This document shows positions 1 to 8,732 of a DNA stretch of 64,000 bases, piece by piece; position 1 is the first letter of the stretch; each line of letters opens with the position of its first letter. A program made the position numbers and the translations under genes. The notes under the pieces were generated by a model that did no database searches, had not been told where the DNA came from, and saw nothing but the letters and a program-made list of their open reading frames with translations. The DNA comes from Aequorivita sublithincola DSM 14238 (GTDB lineage Bacteria; Bacteroidota; Bacteroidia; Flavobacteriales; Flavobacteriaceae): positions 3,454,501 through 3,518,500 of the forward strand of contig NC_018013.1 of assembly GCF_000265385.1 (NCBI RefSeq). Reading direction: 5' to 3'.

Positions 1-2316
1 GGGATTATTTGGATTTTCAACCAGACTACTATCTTTTTTCATAAAAAATCCGTCATCATTTACTTTAAAACGTTGCCGTTTCCCTTCTTTCAGCAAATAT
101 TCCTGTTTATACTGAATCATATTCTCATACATTGATAAAGGTGCTGGGTCGAGTGCGGATTCCGTCCGACCCGATTTACCGACAACGGTTTCGATTTCGG
201 GGAGGCTCGCCACGGCCATATCTAGTTGCTGCAATACTCTTTTGTTCTCTTCGACTCCCGAATGCGGCATAGAGGTTGGCATCAATAGGAATGAACCTTC
301 ATTGAGGGAAGGCATAAACTCTTTGCCCGTGTTTTTAAAAATGAGAAAACCTAAAATCAATAAGGTTGTTGGAATGGTCAAGAACAAAAGTCTGTTTGCG
401 AGTGCCCATTTTAAAATTCGGGTATAATACCTTTGGAACAGGGAAAAAACTCCCAACAGACCAAAGCAGATAATGCCCACAAAAAGAAGGCTCCAAAATA
501 CACTTTTATCGACACCTAAAGGGCGCCAGTATTCCGCCAAAAGAAACACAATGGCAGCTACAGAAAGGTAGATATTAATATGATTCGAGTGTTTGTGGGA
601 CACTTTATCGGTTTGTTTTGAAAGTGCCACAACACCGAAGGCTATCAATATTACACCAATCCAATGTGCGAAAATCACGGCAATAAACCCAGCAAGAATC
701 AAAAGGCTATTGATACCGTAGCCAGTGTTTTTATGAAGGTTCCTGTTTTTAAAGAAAATCGCCGCAAATGGCGGAATTATAAACAAAGCTATAATTATGG
801 ATGCCGTTAGTGCAAAGGTTTTTGTGAACGCCAAGGGCCGGAACAGTTTACCTTCGGCTCCTATCATAGTAAATACAGGGATAAAACTGATGATTGTGGT
901 CATTACGGCAGTCACAATAGCTCCAGATACTTCGGCAGTGGCCTTATATACCAATTTATTTATAGGAAGTTTTCTATCGTCTTCATCGAGATGCCTTATT
1001 ATATTCTCTGCGAGAATAATACCCACATCCACCATTGTACCAATGGCAATGGCAATACCCGAAAGCGCCACAATATTGGCATCGACACCAAAGAATTTCA
1101 TTGCAATAAAAACCATCAGCACCGCAACGGGCAAAAGTCCTGCAATTAAAATGGAGGCCCGAAGGTTGAACACCATTACGATGATAACTAAAATGGTAAT
1201 AAGAATTTCAAGCGTTAACGCCTCGTTGAGCGTACCCAAAGTTTCCTGTATGAGTTCGGTACGGTCATAGAAAGGAACAATGGTTACTTGTGAAGTTCTA
1301 CCATCAGCCAAAACTTTTGAAGGTAAGCCTTTGCTTAACTCCGCAATTTTTTCTTTGACATTGGTAATCACTGCCATCGGATTTGCTCCATAGCGCGCAA
1401 CAACAACCGCACCTACCACTTCTGCTCCTTCCTTGTCCAAAATGCCACGACGAGTAGCAGGACCAAGCGTAACATTGGCAATATCACTAATCTTTATCGA
1501 AGTGTAATTTTCAGAGGTAACAACGGCATTTTCAATATCAGCCACAGATTTTACATAGCCCAGACCTCGAACGAGATATTCGGCTTGATTGATTTCCAAC
1601 GTCTGTGCACCAATATCCTTATTACTTTCCTTTACAGCTTTTACAACTTGGGCAAGCCCAATGTTGTATTGTCGCATCAATTCTGGATTGACGTCTATGT
1701 GATATTCCTTGACATAACCACCGATGGATGCCACTTCTGAAACACCGCTGGCAGATGCCAAAGCATATTTCACATAATAGTCCTGAATACTTCGCAATTC
1801 CTGTAAATCCCAACCACCTGTAACGTTGCCATCTTTGTCTCGCCCTTCAAGCGTGTACCAAAATATTTGACCTAAACCTGTGGCATCGGGACCCAAAGCT
1901 GGGTTTACACCTTCGGGCAGTAAGCCGCTTGGTAGTGAATTTAGTTTTTCGAGAATTCGGCTTCGGCTCCAGTAAAATTCGATATCCTCATCAAAAATGA
2001 TATAGATACTTGAAAATCCGAACATTGATGAACTCCGAATCGTTTTTACGCCTGGAATACCCAACAGCGTCGTGGTCAATGGATACGTTATCTGGTCTTC
2101 AATATCTTGTGGCGAACGACCATCCCATTTAGTAAACACAATTTGTTGGTTTTCGCCAATATCAGGAATGGCATCCACGGCAACAGGGTCTCTGGGCAAA
2201 ATTCCAGTATCCCAATTAAAAGGCGCGTAAACTGTTCCAAAACCTACAAATGCGACAAGCAGAAGTACTGCAACGAGTTTGTTTTCGATAAGAAATTTGA
2301 TACTTTTATTCAGCAT
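1..2316 (-). CDS. cusA: CusA/CzcA-family heavy-metal efflux RND permease (5' part)
   Basis: This is the inner-membrane pump of a tripartite metal (Cu/Ag or Co/Zn/Cd) efflux system, driven by the proton gradient. The frame is open from the ATG at 2316 to the window edge, giving 772 residues of a protein normally over 1,000, so the 3' end is missing. It starts with one membrane segment, followed by the periplasmic porter domain, then a block of membrane segments. That block holds the motif GTMVDVGIILAEN near residue 430, whose Asp is the proton-relay residue of the heavy-metal RND branch. A second periplasmic part begins near the edge. The HYC_CC_PP gene lies directly upstream on the same strand. 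The metal cannot be decided here because the substrate methionines of CusA were not located. The family is secure; the symbol is by resemblance. Confidence 0.9.
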   Translation of the reverse strand, partial: MLNKSIKFLIENKLVAVLLLVAFVGFGTVYAPFNWDTGILPRDPVAVDAIPDIGENQQIVFTKWDGRSPQDIEDQITYPLTTTLLGIPGVKTIRSSSMFGFSSIYIIFDEDIEFYWSRSRILEKLNSLPSGLLPEGVNPALGPDATGLGQIFWYTLEGRDKDGNVTGGWDLQELRSIQDYYVKYALASASGVSEVASIGGYVKEYHIDVNPELMRQYNIGLAQVVKAVKESNKDIGAQTLEINQAEYLVRGLGYVKSVADIENAVVTSENYTSIKISDIANVTLGPATRRGILDKEGAEVVGAVVVARYGANPMAVITNVKEKIAELSKGLPSKVLADGRTSQVTIVPFYDRTELIQETLGTLNEALTLEILITILVIIVMVFNLRASILIAGLLPVAVLMVFIAMKFFGVDANIVALSGIAIAIGTMVDVGIILAENIIRHLDEDDRKLPINKLVYKATAEVSGAIVTAVMTTIISFIPVFTMIGAEGKLFRPLAFTKTFALTASIIIALFIIPPFAAIFFKNRNLHKNTGYGINSLLILAGFIAVIFAHWIGVILIAFGVVALSKQTDKVSHKHSNHINIYLSVAAIVFLLAEYWRPLGVDKSVFWSLLFVGIICFGLLGVFSLFQRYYTRILKWALANRLLFLTIPTTLLILGFLIFKNTGKEFMPSLNEGSFLLMPTSMPHSGVEENKRVLQQLDMAVASLPEIETVVGKSGRTESALDPAPLSMYENMIQYKQEYLLKEGKRQRFKVNDDGFFMKKDSSLVENPNNP

Positions 2317-2416
2317 AAACTTTGAAAATTAGACAGTTAATAGTATGATTGAATTGTTTGGGTTCAAGAAGTTGAACGCAACAAAACAAGCCCAAAACGG
2401 AAGTACCGCAGGACTA

Positions 2417-2434
2417 ATCCCGAAACATCGGGAT
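2417..2434. repeat. Short palindrome of the ATCCCGA..TCGGGAT type
   Basis: Two perfect 7-base arms, ATCCCGA and TCGGGAT, flank the loop AACA. It lies between the HYC_CC_PP gene and cusA, and resembles the palindromes at 54955 and 62538. It could act as a weak intercistronic hairpin. Confidence 0.6.
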
Positions 2435-2447
2435 ACTGTCTAAAAAA

Positions 2448-2867
2448 TCAAATCAAGAAAGTCTGGTGTAACACTTTCACATCCCGTTCAATGAATGGAG
2501 GTGGATAGGCCACAAAAGGAATAGCTGTAGATTCTGTTCCTTCAAAAAGACTGATATAAGAAAATGTAAGTGAAGTGACAAAAATTTGCTGCTGAAATGA
2601 TAACTGATCAAATGAAATTTTTAGGTCATCTTGACCTTGCTTAATCAATTGCTGATCTTTACAGCAGGGTTTTTCACTTACTGATGAATTTTCACAATTT
2701 GCAACAATGGGTGTTTTTTCCATTCCACAGGAATCTGCCTGCTGAACAAATGAAAAATCTACCAAAGTATCTCCACAATAATGAAAATCAACAGCAAAGG
2801 ACATAGTAGTAAAAAGAACTACGCCAGCCATAATGACAGCTATTGAATTGTGGATTAATTTTTTCAT
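2448..2867 (-). CDS. HYC_CC_PP family protein
   Basis: A small exported protein of a Bacteroidota family named after its three motifs, all visible here: HYC about 30 residues in, a CC pair (EKPCCKDQQ) mid-protein, and PPP (AYPPPFIERD) near the C-terminus. The N-terminus MKKLIHNSIAVIMAGVVLF is a signal peptide or membrane anchor. I chose the ATG at 2867; the frame extends to a TTG at 2876, but that TTG lies inside a TAAATTTG -7 box and would not be transcribed. The gene sits directly upstream of cusA. The paired cysteines and this context suggest metal (copper) binding or sensing in the periplasm, but that is inference. No biochemical function is known to me. Confidence 0.82.
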   Translation of the reverse strand: MKKLIHNSIAVIMAGVVLFTTMSFAVDFHYCGDTLVDFSFVQQADSCGMEKTPIVANCENSSVSEKPCCKDQQLIKQGQDDLKISFDQLSFQQQIFVTSLTFSYISLFEGTESTAIPFVAYPPPFIERDVKVLHQTFLI

Positions 2868-2873
2868 GTACTG

Positions 2874-2881
2874 CAAATTTA
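2874..2881 (-). promoter_or_regulatory. -7 box TAAATTTG for the HYC_CC_PP/cusA unit
   Basis: TAAATTTG on the minus strand matches the Bacteroidota -7 consensus TAnnTTTG and ends 6 nt before the ATG at 2867. The mRNA would start at or near the start codon. Confidence 0.55.
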
Positions 2882-3116
2882 TGAAAAAAATGCGACAAGT
2901 TTTGATTTTAAATAAATAAGTCAGACGTTTAAAATACTGTTGAGCGAAAAGCCTAAATATGTAAATTGTATTTTTTTGATTTTATAATTAATCATTACGA
3001 AGGAAATTCCTCAAAACAAGAATATATAAAAATTATGGTGAGCATTTAAAATTTAGATGATGTTCCCTCAGTAGTAAACTATAATTTATACTTAGATCTC
3101 ATAATTGAATTATCAA

Positions 3117-4637
3117 TTAATTATATATGTTCAAATCTTCATTAAAAATAGGACTCTCTATTGCTAAAAAATTTAAGACACTATGAAATACATACCCTTG
3201 TGTGAGTGTTTTTAGGGGCTTTAATTTTCTCGAGCCATCAGGCAGCCAGACTATAAAGGGAATTTCTAATTGCTCTTTGGGTGCAAAGGCCGCAGGTATC
3301 CCGTGCATGTATAAATTATTTTCCCCTAAAGATTCACCGTGATCTGAAACGAATAGCATCGTACTCTTGTATTGTTTTAATTGCTTTAAATCATCAATTA
3401 AACTAGCAAGTAAATAATCTGTATATACAATAGTATTATCATACGCGTTGATGAGCGCTGCTTGCGTACATTCTCCTAACGCAACGCTCGTGCAGACTGG
3501 CTTAAACTTTTCAAATTCAGCTGGGTATTTTTTATTATACGACGGACCGTGGCTTGTACTTGTGTGTAAAATAACTAATATTTTATCTTTTTTACTTGCG
3601 AGTATTTGCTCTTTCAATCCTTTTAATAGAACTTCATCATAACTACAGGCTTCTCCTTCACAGCCATTTCTTAAATCTTCTTTATTGAAAAAATTCTTAA
3701 TATGAACTGGAGGTTCGCCCCAATTTGTAGTTCGCCAAATAACTTCTATATTATTTCTATATAGGTAATTAGGTAAAATCTCAAATAAATCACTGGAGTT
3801 TTTATGTTCCAAAATGCACTTCACTCCTGCTGTTGTGTATGTAGCACAGGCAGTCGCATTAAAACTATGAACATTTTCCATCTTCGACAATAGCGGAGTT
3901 GTAAGTTTTTCATAACCATAAAGTGAAAAGTTTTCACTTCGTGCAGATTCTCCAATTACTAATACTGCAATGGATTTTACAGTGTCCTTTATGGTCGCGT
4001 TGGGCAATAAAATTTCTTTTTCATTCTCTTTACTTTTATAGATATAATATCTTGAAGTGTTTACCATATAAGACCAAGGCATTGCCAAAGCGCCCAATTT
4101 GGTTGAATTTTTATCAATCCATCGCCAGTTGCCACCATTTACGAAGACCATTACTATAATAAAAAGCAACGTTACGGAACATTTAATCAAAAATCTTTTG
4201 AGTGGTTCTTTGGTGATTTTTGCTTTGATAATAAAAAAGGTAGGAATTATGCCTAACAAAATTAAGTAGAGAATTAAGCCAAACGAAAAGAAACTACTGG
4301 CCTCTCCATAATCGGTATTTAGTATGTTACCAATCATTGTTATGTCAATCAAAACATTGTAGGTATTTATAAAATAAATAGCAATTGCGTTGCCGATGAA
4401 AAAGAAAATCAAAAGAAATTTTCCGACTATTCGAGAAAGAAAAAATATAAGATAAAGTACAAAAGCGTTTACAACCAGCATGATAATTAACAAACTAACA
4501 ATAATGGTAAGACCGCTTAAACTTTTATAATCGAGCTTATTAAATACGAACTTAAAAAAAGGAAAATGAAAAAATAAGAAATTAATTAAACTTGCTACTA
4601 CTACAAAATGGGTTAATTTAATGTTCTTTTTAAACAT
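3117..4637 (-). CDS. eptA: Phosphoethanolamine transferase (EptA family)
   Basis: An inner-membrane enzyme with a periplasmic sulfatase-fold domain. The family moves phosphoethanolamine from phosphatidylethanolamine onto lipid A, lowering negative charge and giving resistance to cationic peptides. The first ~160 residues contain five hydrophobic segments, as in EptA/MCR proteins. The catalytic domain begins at VLVIGESARSENFSLYGY (zinc-binding Glu). The nucleophile region is ACATYTTAGVKC. LHTSTSHGPSY and VSDHGESLGE supply the remaining zinc and substrate residues. Paired cysteines in the catalytic domain (CEGEAC, CTSVALGEC) suggest the disulfides usual in the family. 506 residues is close to the usual length. 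A PAP2 phosphatase lies 200 bp upstream on the same strand, which fits lipid A or lipid-carrier remodelling. I found no phased boxes at its own start. Confidence 0.88.
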   Translation of the reverse strand: MFKKNIKLTHFVVVASLINFLFFHFPFFKFVFNKLDYKSLSGLTIIVSLLIIMLVVNAFVLYLIFFLSRIVGKFLLIFFFIGNAIAIYFINTYNVLIDITMIGNILNTDYGEASSFFSFGLILYLILLGIIPTFFIIKAKITKEPLKRFLIKCSVTLLFIIVMVFVNGGNWRWIDKNSTKLGALAMPWSYMVNTSRYYIYKSKENEKEILLPNATIKDTVKSIAVLVIGESARSENFSLYGYEKLTTPLLSKMENVHSFNATACATYTTAGVKCILEHKNSSDLFEILPNYLYRNNIEVIWRTTNWGEPPVHIKNFFNKEDLRNGCEGEACSYDEVLLKGLKEQILASKKDKILVILHTSTSHGPSYNKKYPAEFEKFKPVCTSVALGECTQAALINAYDNTIVYTDYLLASLIDDLKQLKQYKSTMLFVSDHGESLGENNLYMHGIPAAFAPKEQLEIPFIVWLPDGSRKLKPLKTLTQGYVFHSVLNFLAIESPIFNEDLNIYN

Positions 4638-4839
4638 AAATATTCATAATTATAAATTGTGTTCCGAGAAAACTAAGTAACGAAAACTAAAATACAATCA
4701 AATTTTCAGTAACTATTTTATTAATTAAAAAACTTCCAAGATATGTTGCGCATTATGAAAAGGCAAGTCTCTGCAACTGCTGTTGAGGGGCAATCGCAAA
4801 CAGTGTTCTTTTTTTTAATGGAATTTATTAGGAATAGAA

Positions 4840-5406
4840 TTAAAACTTATATTTCAAACCAAGCAGATAATCTCCACCTCCACTTTTAAAAGAAAGTTCG
4901 TAATGGTCCCGCTCATATGGAGTGGTGAAGATATAAGTACTTCCTATACCTACAATGGTGCCTGCCAAAACATCCCATCCGTCATGTCTAGGATTATGGC
5001 CTTCCAATCGAGAAACTCCTACATATCCGGCAACCAAATAGGCGGGAACACCAAATTTCCAACCATATCTTCTTTGAATAAAAGAAGCTCCAGAAAAAGC
5101 TTCCGCCGTATGGCCAGATGGAAATGCATGCCCATCGATTGCTCCATTTGGTCTAGATTTATTTATAGCATATTTTAAAATAAAAGTTGTTCCCAGTGTC
5201 GTGCCAAAGGATTCAGCAAACTGCCAAAAACCCTCCTTATCTTTTTTTGCAAGAATTAAAGCAAATGCCGCAACAACCGACACATGTTGTGCATAATTAC
5301 CACTATCCTGAATGGTATTTTCAAATCTAGTTTGTCTAGACAACCCTTCTTGAGACCATAACAGTCCAACCGTCATAATAAATAATAATACAAGTATTTT
5401 TTTCAT
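4840..5406 (-). CDS. PAP2-family phosphatase, exported
   Basis: A phosphatidic-acid-phosphatase type 2 enzyme, a class acting on lipid A 1-phosphate, undecaprenyl pyrophosphate or phospholipids in the envelope. A signal peptide (MKKILVLLFIMTVGLLWSQ) leads into the three catalytic motifs: KYAINKSRP (K-x6-RP), PSGH near residue 98, and SRLEGHNPRHDGWD, which carries the third-motif His and Asp. The third motif has a slightly longer spacer than the textbook SR-x5-H-x3-D. The short protein ends in a strand-like tail (YLLGLKYKF). Its promoter has the phased-box layout shared with the neighbouring stress genes. Together with eptA it may remodel lipid A phosphates; the true substrate is unknown. Confidence 0.85.
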   Translation of the reverse strand: MKKILVLLFIMTVGLLWSQEGLSRQTRFENTIQDSGNYAQHVSVVAAFALILAKKDKEGFWQFAESFGTTLGTTFILKYAINKSRPNGAIDGHAFPSGHTAEAFSGASFIQRRYGWKFGVPAYLVAGYVGVSRLEGHNPRHDGWDVLAGTIVGIGSTYIFTTPYERDHYELSFKSGGGDYLLGLKYKF

Positions 5407-5492
5407 AGACTTCGGTATAAAGATTTTTTTTAAAAATGAAAAGATGTGAAGTAGTTTTTGAGTCTATGTAGGGGGTTGTTAAAATTCTAAAG

Positions 5493-5527
5493 TAAATGTA
5501 TTGTTGAAATCTTAAGAAATTCTGAAG
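5493..5527 (-). promoter_or_regulatory. Phased-box promoter of the PAP2 gene
   Basis: Read on the minus strand: CTTCAGA, 4 nt, CTTAAGA, 9 nt, then TACATTTA as the -7 box (5500-5493). The boxes repeat every 11 bp. Five other promoters in this window have the same layout and the same 9-nt gap. The start codon is 87 nt further on. Confidence 0.6.
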
Positions 5528-5564
5528 TTTGGAAAACGCGCTGATTTAAAAAGGTGTTTTAAAA

Positions 5565-6038
5565 TCAATCATTTTCAACAGTAAATTCATTATTGATCTG
5601 GAAGGTTTCATCCTCCATCACGAAAAATGCTTTGTTCTCATCATAGCCAATTACTATGATCGATCCATCAACTTCAATTTCAAATCCATAATCTATTCCA
5701 GCTGGAGTTGTTCGTTCAAAAGATTTTACCACTGAGTCACGTGGATATTTTTTTTGTAATGCTATAAGAAGTGCTGCGGGGATATCATCTATAAAAACTT
5801 CCCTTTCATTAGAAACCCACATCCCTTCCTTGTCATAGAATGCGCTCATATATTCAAACTTAATAATGTGAAAAGAGGCTTTCCATAAACCATTATATTC
5901 CAGTTTCCAGCTTATATCTTTTGCGTTAGTAAATTGATATACAAAGACATTAATTACAGTTTCTGGTGGTTGTGGACTACAGGAAATTAGAGTGAAACTT
6001 ACCAAAATAATTATTAAAATGGATTTGCTTAAATTCAT
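5565..6038 (-). CDS. PepSY-like lipoprotein
   Basis: A small exported protein of the Bacteroidota PepSY-like type (DUF2874-related), sharing its layout with the gene at 6222: a KxxxxF/Y..AK.ISW pattern, a segment ending in a Trp-containing hairpin, and a second copy with a Pxxxxxxlxxkyp pattern. The chosen start MNLSKSILIIILVSFTLISC gives a clean lipoprotein signal with lipobox LISC, so the mature protein is probably lipid-anchored. Upstream in-frame ATGs at 6086 and 6071 exist. The 6086 start is disfavoured because the -7 box TAATTTTG (6091-6084) overlaps it. Such proteins are often controlled by two-component systems and may inhibit or chaperone periplasmic proteins. That role is not proven. 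Confidence 0.75.
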   Translation of the reverse strand: MNLSKSILIIILVSFTLISCSPQPPETVINVFVYQFTNAKDISWKLEYNGLWKASFHIIKFEYMSAFYDKEGMWVSNEREVFIDDIPAALLIALQKKYPRDSVVKSFERTTPAGIDYGFEIEVDGSIIVIGYDENKAFFVMEDETFQINNEFTVEND

Positions 6039-6083
6039 AGCGCAATTTTTAAATTGAGTATCTATTTTCATTTTATTAACACC

Positions 6084-6140
6084 CAAAATTAAAGCCCAAT
6101 TCTTTTCTTAAATTGAAGGAAATCTAAAGGAATTCTTGAA
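6084..6140 (-). promoter_or_regulatory. Phased-box promoter of the PepSY-like lipoprotein gene
   Basis: On the minus strand, 7-bp boxes TTCAAGA, CTTTAGA, CTTCAAT and a weak GAAAAGA begin on the plus strand at 6134, 6123, 6112 and 6101, exactly 11 bp apart. Nine nt later comes the -7 box TAATTTTG (6091-6084). CTTTAGA at 6123 is the best match. It has the same geometry as the other five promoters of this set. Confidence 0.6.
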
Positions 6141-6153
6141 CTAGCATAAAAAA

Positions 6154-6174
6154 AAGTGCCTTGAAATGGCACTT
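6154..6174 (-). terminator. Rho-independent terminator after the 6222-6689 gene
   Basis: AAGTGCC and GGCACTT form a perfect 7-bp stem around a 7-nt loop. On the minus strand the stem is followed by a run of T (plus-strand A run from 6148). Confidence 0.75.
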
Positions 6175-6221
6175 CACGGCACTTTAATAATCAACTACTT
6201 AACCAACCTAAAAAACTTAAT

Positions 6222-6689
6222 CTAATCGTTGTCTTCTTTATCGCTTTTTTCTGTTTTCTTTTCTTGTTTAATTACTTTTCCCGAAGAGTCAATGGCAACT
6301 TCCATCTCAGTATCTCCTTTCTCCAATGCAAATTCATAGACCGCACCTGAAGCTGTTTCAGATAGTTCCATTTCTTCTGTTTTGAATCCTGGAAAACCAT
6401 CAGACAATGCCTTTTTAACGGCGGCGGGTAAATCTTTTTCCACTATTTCATGCTCGGTTTCTTTCCAAGTGCCATCATCCGAAAAATTTGCTGAGTATTC
6501 CATTTTATTCATTTTAAACTCTGCTTCCCATTCATTTGCAGATTCCTTATCCCACTTTACAGATTTTGCTGTTGGAAACTTTTTAGTGAACGCATTCTTT
6601 ACTTTTTGGGGGACCTTTTCTCCTGCGGAGCAAAAGCTAAACATAACCGAAGTTAATGCGACTGCTAATAATACTTTTATTGTTTTCAT
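6222..6689 (-). CDS. PepSY-like domain protein, exported
   Basis: A 155-residue secreted or lipid-anchored protein. MKTIKVLLAVALTSVMFSFC is a signal sequence; the residues before the Cys (FSF) are a poor lipobox, so lipidation is uncertain. Two PepSY-like halves follow: VKNAFTKKFPTAKSVKWDKE with WEAEFKMNKMEYSANFSDDG, then VKKALSDGFPGFKTEEMELS with YEFALEKGDTEMEVAIDSSG. The tail is highly charged (KKTEKSDKEDND). It is a paralogue of the gene at 5565 and has its own phased-box promoter and terminator. It follows the kinase gene on the same strand, so a role as output or feedback partner of that two-component system is plausible but unproven. Confidence 0.8.
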   Translation of the reverse strand: MKTIKVLLAVALTSVMFSFCSAGEKVPQKVKNAFTKKFPTAKSVKWDKESANEWEAEFKMNKMEYSANFSDDGTWKETEHEIVEKDLPAAVKKALSDGFPGFKTEEMELSETASGAVYEFALEKGDTEMEVAIDSSGKVIKQEKKTEKSDKEDND

Positions 6690-6713
6690 AACTATTTTTT
6701 TTAAATTATAAAA

Positions 6714-6759
6714 TAAAAGTAACTACCAATTCTAAAGTTGATTTTAAGAGAATCTAAAG
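6714..6759 (-). promoter_or_regulatory. Phased-box promoter with three boxes
   Basis: The best example of the set. Three plus-strand boxes, TCTAAAG (6731), TTTTAAG (6742) and TCTAAAG (6753), are spaced exactly 11 bp apart. Nine nt from the first lies the minus-strand -7 box TACTTTTA (6721-6714). The start codon is 25 nt from the -7 box. Confidence 0.68.
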
Positions 6760-6775
6760 AATGAAGATTATTTCT

Positions 6776-8020
6776 TTAAAATGTGATTGAGAACGAATGT
6801 TGTTGGTTTGCAAAACTATAGGAGAGATCAAAATTATAGAAATCACATATTTTTTTTACAATGGCCAGTCCGAGCCCAGTGGATTGCACAGAATTTACCT
6901 CCCTATAAAATCTAAGAAATAGTTTTTCAGGATGCTTTAAAGCATTTTGACCATAATTGGATATTACCAAGGTTTTATTTTCTGCAATTATAGAAATCTT
7001 TTTTTCTTCACCACTATGCTTAATGGCGTTGGAAATTAAATTGTTTATTAAAATATCGGCAAGATAAAAATCCATTGAAGTGATAAGATCGTTTTTTGAA
7101 GCTAGCGTTATATAATCAATCTCTAACTCTTTAAAATTTTCTATCTTTTCCTCCAAAAGCTTTGTAATATTAACATCTTCAACCCTTATAAATTGATTAT
7201 TGTCAATTTTAGTAAGTAAGGTAATTCGTTGGTTGAGATTCTTCAAACGTTGAATGTCCTTTTGAATGGAAGAAATTTGCTCGAACTGTTTGTCATTAAT
7301 AGTATGCTCATTGATAATATTATCAATCTTGGCCTGAATAATTGCCAAAGGGGTCTGCATTTCGTGCGAAACATCTTCAGTGAACTGTTTTAAGCTTTCA
7401 TAGTCAGTCCTAACTTTGGAAGTCAATAATAATATTTCATCTTTTAGTTCAGAAAATTCCAAAACGTCACTGTCAACAAGTTGTAGTTCTTTATTTGAAG
7501 AGAGAGAGAATCCTTTCATCTGTTCCAAATTTGTGAAAAAAGGATTCCAAAGTTTAATATTCTTTCTAGTATTGAAAAAGAATAAAAATAGAAATGCCAA
7601 TACAAAAATGGCTATATTTGAAAATACAATAGCTATAAGAATATCCTCAGATTCAACTACCAAATTTCTCACGGTTATTTGATACGTTTCACCGTTTATT
7701 TCCTTCCAACTTGAAAGTTCACGAAAGGCTTCCATTTCGTCTTGGGATGGGTCATAAATGACAGTGTCCTTTAAAATTTTAGGTCTTATCAGACTTGCTT
7801 GTTTTATTTCTGTAATGGGAGGGAATGAAAGAACTGGTTTACCTTTTTTTAAGGCATTTATAACTCGGGCCTCCGTGGAATATAAACTTTCTTCTACCTG
7901 ATCTTGGAGTAAGCTTTTTGTGTAAAAATATAATGCAATGGAACTCAAAACTGTCAAAACAAAACCGGTCAACAGAAAGGTTTTTGATGTTTTTTTTATA
8001 AGTTTTGTTTTTTTACCCAT
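6776..8020 (-). CDS. Sensor histidine kinase
   Basis: The membrane sensor kinase of a two-component pair. Transmembrane segments lie near residues 14-33 and 127-149, enclosing a ~90-residue periplasmic sensor region of no family I recognise. The phospho-acceptor is His219 in EDVSHEMQTPLAIIQ, followed by the N-box (INNLISNAIKHS) and the G-box (STGLGLAIVKKI). The D-box region looks reduced (LVISNYGQNAL, lacking the usual DxGxG), which could weaken ATP handling, though many Bacteroidota kinases of this type look the same. It begins 2 nt after the regulator stop codon, so the two are co-translated. The nearby targets (PAP2, PepSY-like, efflux) suggest it senses envelope damage or cationic agents. 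Confidence 0.88.
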   Translation of the reverse strand: MGKKTKLIKKTSKTFLLTGFVLTVLSSIALYFYTKSLLQDQVEESLYSTEARVINALKKGKPVLSFPPITEIKQASLIRPKILKDTVIYDPSQDEMEAFRELSSWKEINGETYQITVRNLVVESEDILIAIVFSNIAIFVLAFLFLFFFNTRKNIKLWNPFFTNLEQMKGFSLSSNKELQLVDSDVLEFSELKDEILLLTSKVRTDYESLKQFTEDVSHEMQTPLAIIQAKIDNIINEHTINDKQFEQISSIQKDIQRLKNLNQRITLLTKIDNNQFIRVEDVNITKLLEEKIENFKELEIDYITLASKNDLITSMDFYLADILINNLISNAIKHSGEEKKISIIAENKTLVISNYGQNALKHPEKLFLRFYREVNSVQSTGLGLAIVKKICDFYNFDLSYSFANQQHSFSITF

Positions 8021-8022
8021 TC

Positions 8023-8697
8023 CTAGTCTTCAATAAATTTGTATCCACTTCCATAAGCTGTTTTTATATATTTTGCCCCTTCTGAAGTTAATTTTTTACG
8101 CAAGTTATTGATGTGCACATAAATAAAATCAAAGTTGTCCAATAGATCACTATTGTCGCCCCAAAGATGTTCCGCTATTATTTCTTTTGAGAGCACCCTT
8201 CCTTTATTCGACACAAAAAATACGAGTAAGTCATATTCCTTTTTCGTCAGCGCCATTGCTTTTCCATCAATATATGCAGTTCTGGAACGTGTGTCTATTT
8301 TAATTTCATTAAATTCAATAAGCTCGTTTCCTCCGTACTTTCCCCTCCGCAAAACAGCGGTTATTCGCGCATTTAATTCTGCTAAGTGAAATGGTTTTGT
8401 TATATAATCATCAGCGCCCAAATCAAGACCTTCCAGCTTATCTGTCAGCGAATTGTTTGCCGATATAATAATTACGCCAACATCCTTATTTTCTTTTTTT
8501 AAAGATTTAAGTATGTCAAGACCACTGCCAGAAATTAGATTTACATCTAAAATAATCACATCGTAATCATACATCGCGACCTTTTCCGAAGCTTCATTAA
8601 AATTTGATGCTACTTCACACAAATTTCCATCGCGTTCCAAATAAGTAACTATGGCTCGTTGTAGATCAATCTCGTCTTCGGCTATTAAATATTTCAT
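8023..8697 (-). CDS. OmpR-family response regulator
   Basis: A 224-residue DNA-binding regulator. The receiver domain has acidic residues E7, D8 and the phospho-acceptor Asp51 (VIILDVNLISGSG), then the conserved Thr/Ser and Lys (KPF). The C-terminal winged helix runs from about residue 125 to the end (LTKKEYDLL, HINNLRKKL, KTAYGSGYKFIED), as in the OmpR/PhoB class. This class binds direct repeats spaced 10-11 bp, which matches the six phased-box promoters around it. It lies 35 bp after the COG4705 gene and 2 bp before its kinase, so the three genes look like one operon under the promoter at 9522-9556, giving autoregulation. Confidence 0.92.
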   Translation of the reverse strand: MKYLIAEDEIDLQRAIVTYLERDGNLCEVASNFNEASEKVAMYDYDVIILDVNLISGSGLDILKSLKKENKDVGVIIISANNSLTDKLEGLDLGADDYITKPFHLAELNARITAVLRRGKYGGNELIEFNEIKIDTRSRTAYIDGKAMALTKKEYDLLVFFVSNKGRVLSKEIIAEHLWGDNSDLLDNFDFIYVHINNLRKKLTSEGAKYIKTAYGSGYKFIED

Positions 8698-8732
8698 CTT
8701 TATAAAATTAGAGTAATAAAACTGATATTTGA

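Noticed and set aside
797..1270. Long plus-strand frame (157 codons) opposite cusA
   Set aside because: It is a shadow of the RND gene; the minus strand carries the family motifs over the whole stretch.
4638..4839. A phased-box promoter for eptA
   Set aside because: No TCTAAAG pair with a correctly spaced -7 box was found; eptA may be read through from the PAP2 gene or have an ordinary promoter.
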